From Petaurus breviceps papuanus (taxonomy: Eukaryota; Chordata; Mammalia; Diprotodontia; Petauridae), in contig JAMXIF010000003.1 of NCBI GenBank assembly GCA_028583685.1, positions 54,854,134 through 54,918,133 on the forward strand: DNA of 64,000 nt. The letters run 5' to 3'. Of this stretch, positions 62,900 through 64,000 are shown piece after piece. The notes below the pieces were generated by a model that searched no databases, was not told where the DNA came from, and saw only the letters and a list, made by a program, of their open reading frames with translations. Every line of letters starts with the position of its first letter. Within the stretch, counting starts at the first letter, position 1. The position numbers were made by a program, and so were the translations under genes.

Positions 62900-64000
62900 C
62901 ATGGAAACAGGGGAGTTTATAATGTGTTTCAGTAAAGCTCAAGATTGTGCACTTGAAAAAGACCAGATATGGTTGGTATCTTCACAACGATCCTGAATAT
63001 TGTGCCATCTAGGATGGCTGCTGTCCACAACAAGCATTTACTCTGTATCATTTCAAGCTGTGTAGTCTTTGTCCCAATACATTGAGGATGGCATCTCTCA
63101 GCACAGTCTGAGAGTGTGGATAAGATCCCTTGAGCTCTTGTACCCAGTCTCATAGTGCGCTGAGAGGCATTGGAGTGGAGAGATGGCCCCTTTGTTATGG
63201 TAGTACCAGGGAGTTGCAGGGTTACAAATTCCATCTGTTGTGAATAGTCTGTGGATAGCCAAAGAGGGGCAGTGCTGAGCTGGCTGCATCTCCAGAGCCA
63301 AACTACCACTAACTAGGATACAATTACGGATAACTTGATCCCTTTCCAACCTAATTCAGAGCTTCCATTATGTGTCCTTAGAGTTGGACCAAGTTTGTCC
63401 AAATATCATTTTGTTTACCTGACCTAGTTAAATGGCTTAACTTTTGTAACATGGGGCTGGATTTATAGCTCTTTTTTTTTCCTCTAGATTCATAGACTTT
63501 TAGAGTTGGAACCCAGGCTCCCAGACTCTAAGGCCAAAGTTTTACTTGTCTCTATTTTTAATAGTCTATTTTCTATCTAGTTCTGCTAATTTTACATTGG
63601 GCATTTCTGTGTCCCTTTCTGGTAGTATCTATGTGCTCAAATGACCTCCATTGGTCAGAGGGATAGAAGCAGGAGGGTCAGGTGTTCTAGACTCACCTAG
63701 AGTTATTGTTGGGGTTTGTGATGATCCTTTTTTTGTGTAGAAAGTTCATAGTTAAGCAACTCCTGAGTAAGGAGTAGAGTCAGACTATCCCATACTCCTT
63801 CTACCTAAGGCCACACTCGAAGGAGAGAATATTTTCCTGTTTTGATTCATTTGTGCTAGATTTTGGAGTTGCCAAGACAAGGGGGGAAAAGAGACTTTTA
63901 GGCTAGGTGGGGAAGGGTGTCCCCTTCTTAGAAATACCTTGCAGACTCCCTTCCCCAACACTCTTTTATCCTGTCTATATTCATATATTTAGTCTGCCTA
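62900..64000. other. Unassigned sequence with a 126-codon minus frame
   Basis: Minus frame 63309-62929 encodes 126 residues (MVVWLWRCSQLSTAPLWLST...), overlapped by an 83-codon frame (63349-63098). I recognise no family. It lies just upstream of the L1 start. It could be a decayed repeat or chance. The rest to 64000 is unique to my reading. Confidence 0.35.

Overview
This window looks like marsupial nuclear DNA with no protein-coding gene that I can support. It is AT-rich and dense in retroposons. The families present are: tRNA-headed SINEs of the WSINE/WALLSI kind; other tRNA-headed SINEs whose 3' half resembles the ruminant BovB/Bov-A tail; MIR/MAR1-type CORE-SINEs; many old LINE-2 (L2) copies on both strands; L1 pieces; a BovB-type RTE LINE; a second non-L1 LINE family; CR1/L3 pieces; small hAT-type DNA transposons; and two LTR fossils. 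This mix, with BovB and BovB-tailed SINEs beside L2/MIR, points to a marsupial, probably an Australian one. That is inferred from remembered repeat families, not from a search. A run of exactly 100 N at 32199-32298 is an assembly gap.

Layout. 1-5.1 kb: L2 pieces, the longest a sense copy at about 3.05-4.85 kb that holds a SINE. 5.4-6.8 kb: an antisense L2 with a SINE. 7.6-9.2 kb: L2 and four SINEs. 10.5-13.1 kb: an L1 on the minus strand with two SINEs nested in it, followed by an L1 3' end on the plus strand (13.5-14.5 kb). 14.5-17.9 kb: BovB-tailed SINEs, MIR, a hAT and a CR1 with a nested retroposed tail. 18.6-20.2 kb: two L2 3' ends. 21.3-22.5 kb: BovB. 22.7-28.2 kb: the two LTRs, an L1 tail, several SINEs, and the one stretch (25.49-25.57 kb) that looks like a splice-flanked exon. 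29-35 kb: MIR/SINE mixture, the assembly gap inside a GA tract, and an unclassified repeat present twice. 35.6-37.5 kb and 42.9-43.5 kb: low-repeat stretches with the look of conserved regulatory DNA. 37.8-38.6 kb: a non-L1 LINE 3' end with a 216-bp simple-repeat tail. 40.6 kb: a near-perfect palindrome. 44.6-46.1 kb: one L2 that has taken at least three later SINEs, two of them in tandem at the same target. 46.5-47.1 kb: a hAT. 47.1-56.8 kb: mostly unique sequence with an L1 tail, a hAT and a CR1. 56.8-60.9 kb: antisense L2 copies and a second copy of the non-L1 LINE. 61.4-62.8 kb: the 5' end and ORF1 of an L1 that lacks its 3' part.

The open reading frames are either LINE coding remnants or translations of microsatellites and SINEs. 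The window is best read as intergenic or deep-intronic. Nothing here is a convincing new biological system. The most useful leads are the nested insertion histories, the tandem SINE with three target-site copies, two hAT insertions at matching sites of two CR1 copies, the palindrome, the candidate exon and the candidate conserved non-coding blocks. All family names and boundaries come from reading the sequence and are approximate unless a target-site duplication (TSD) fixes them.
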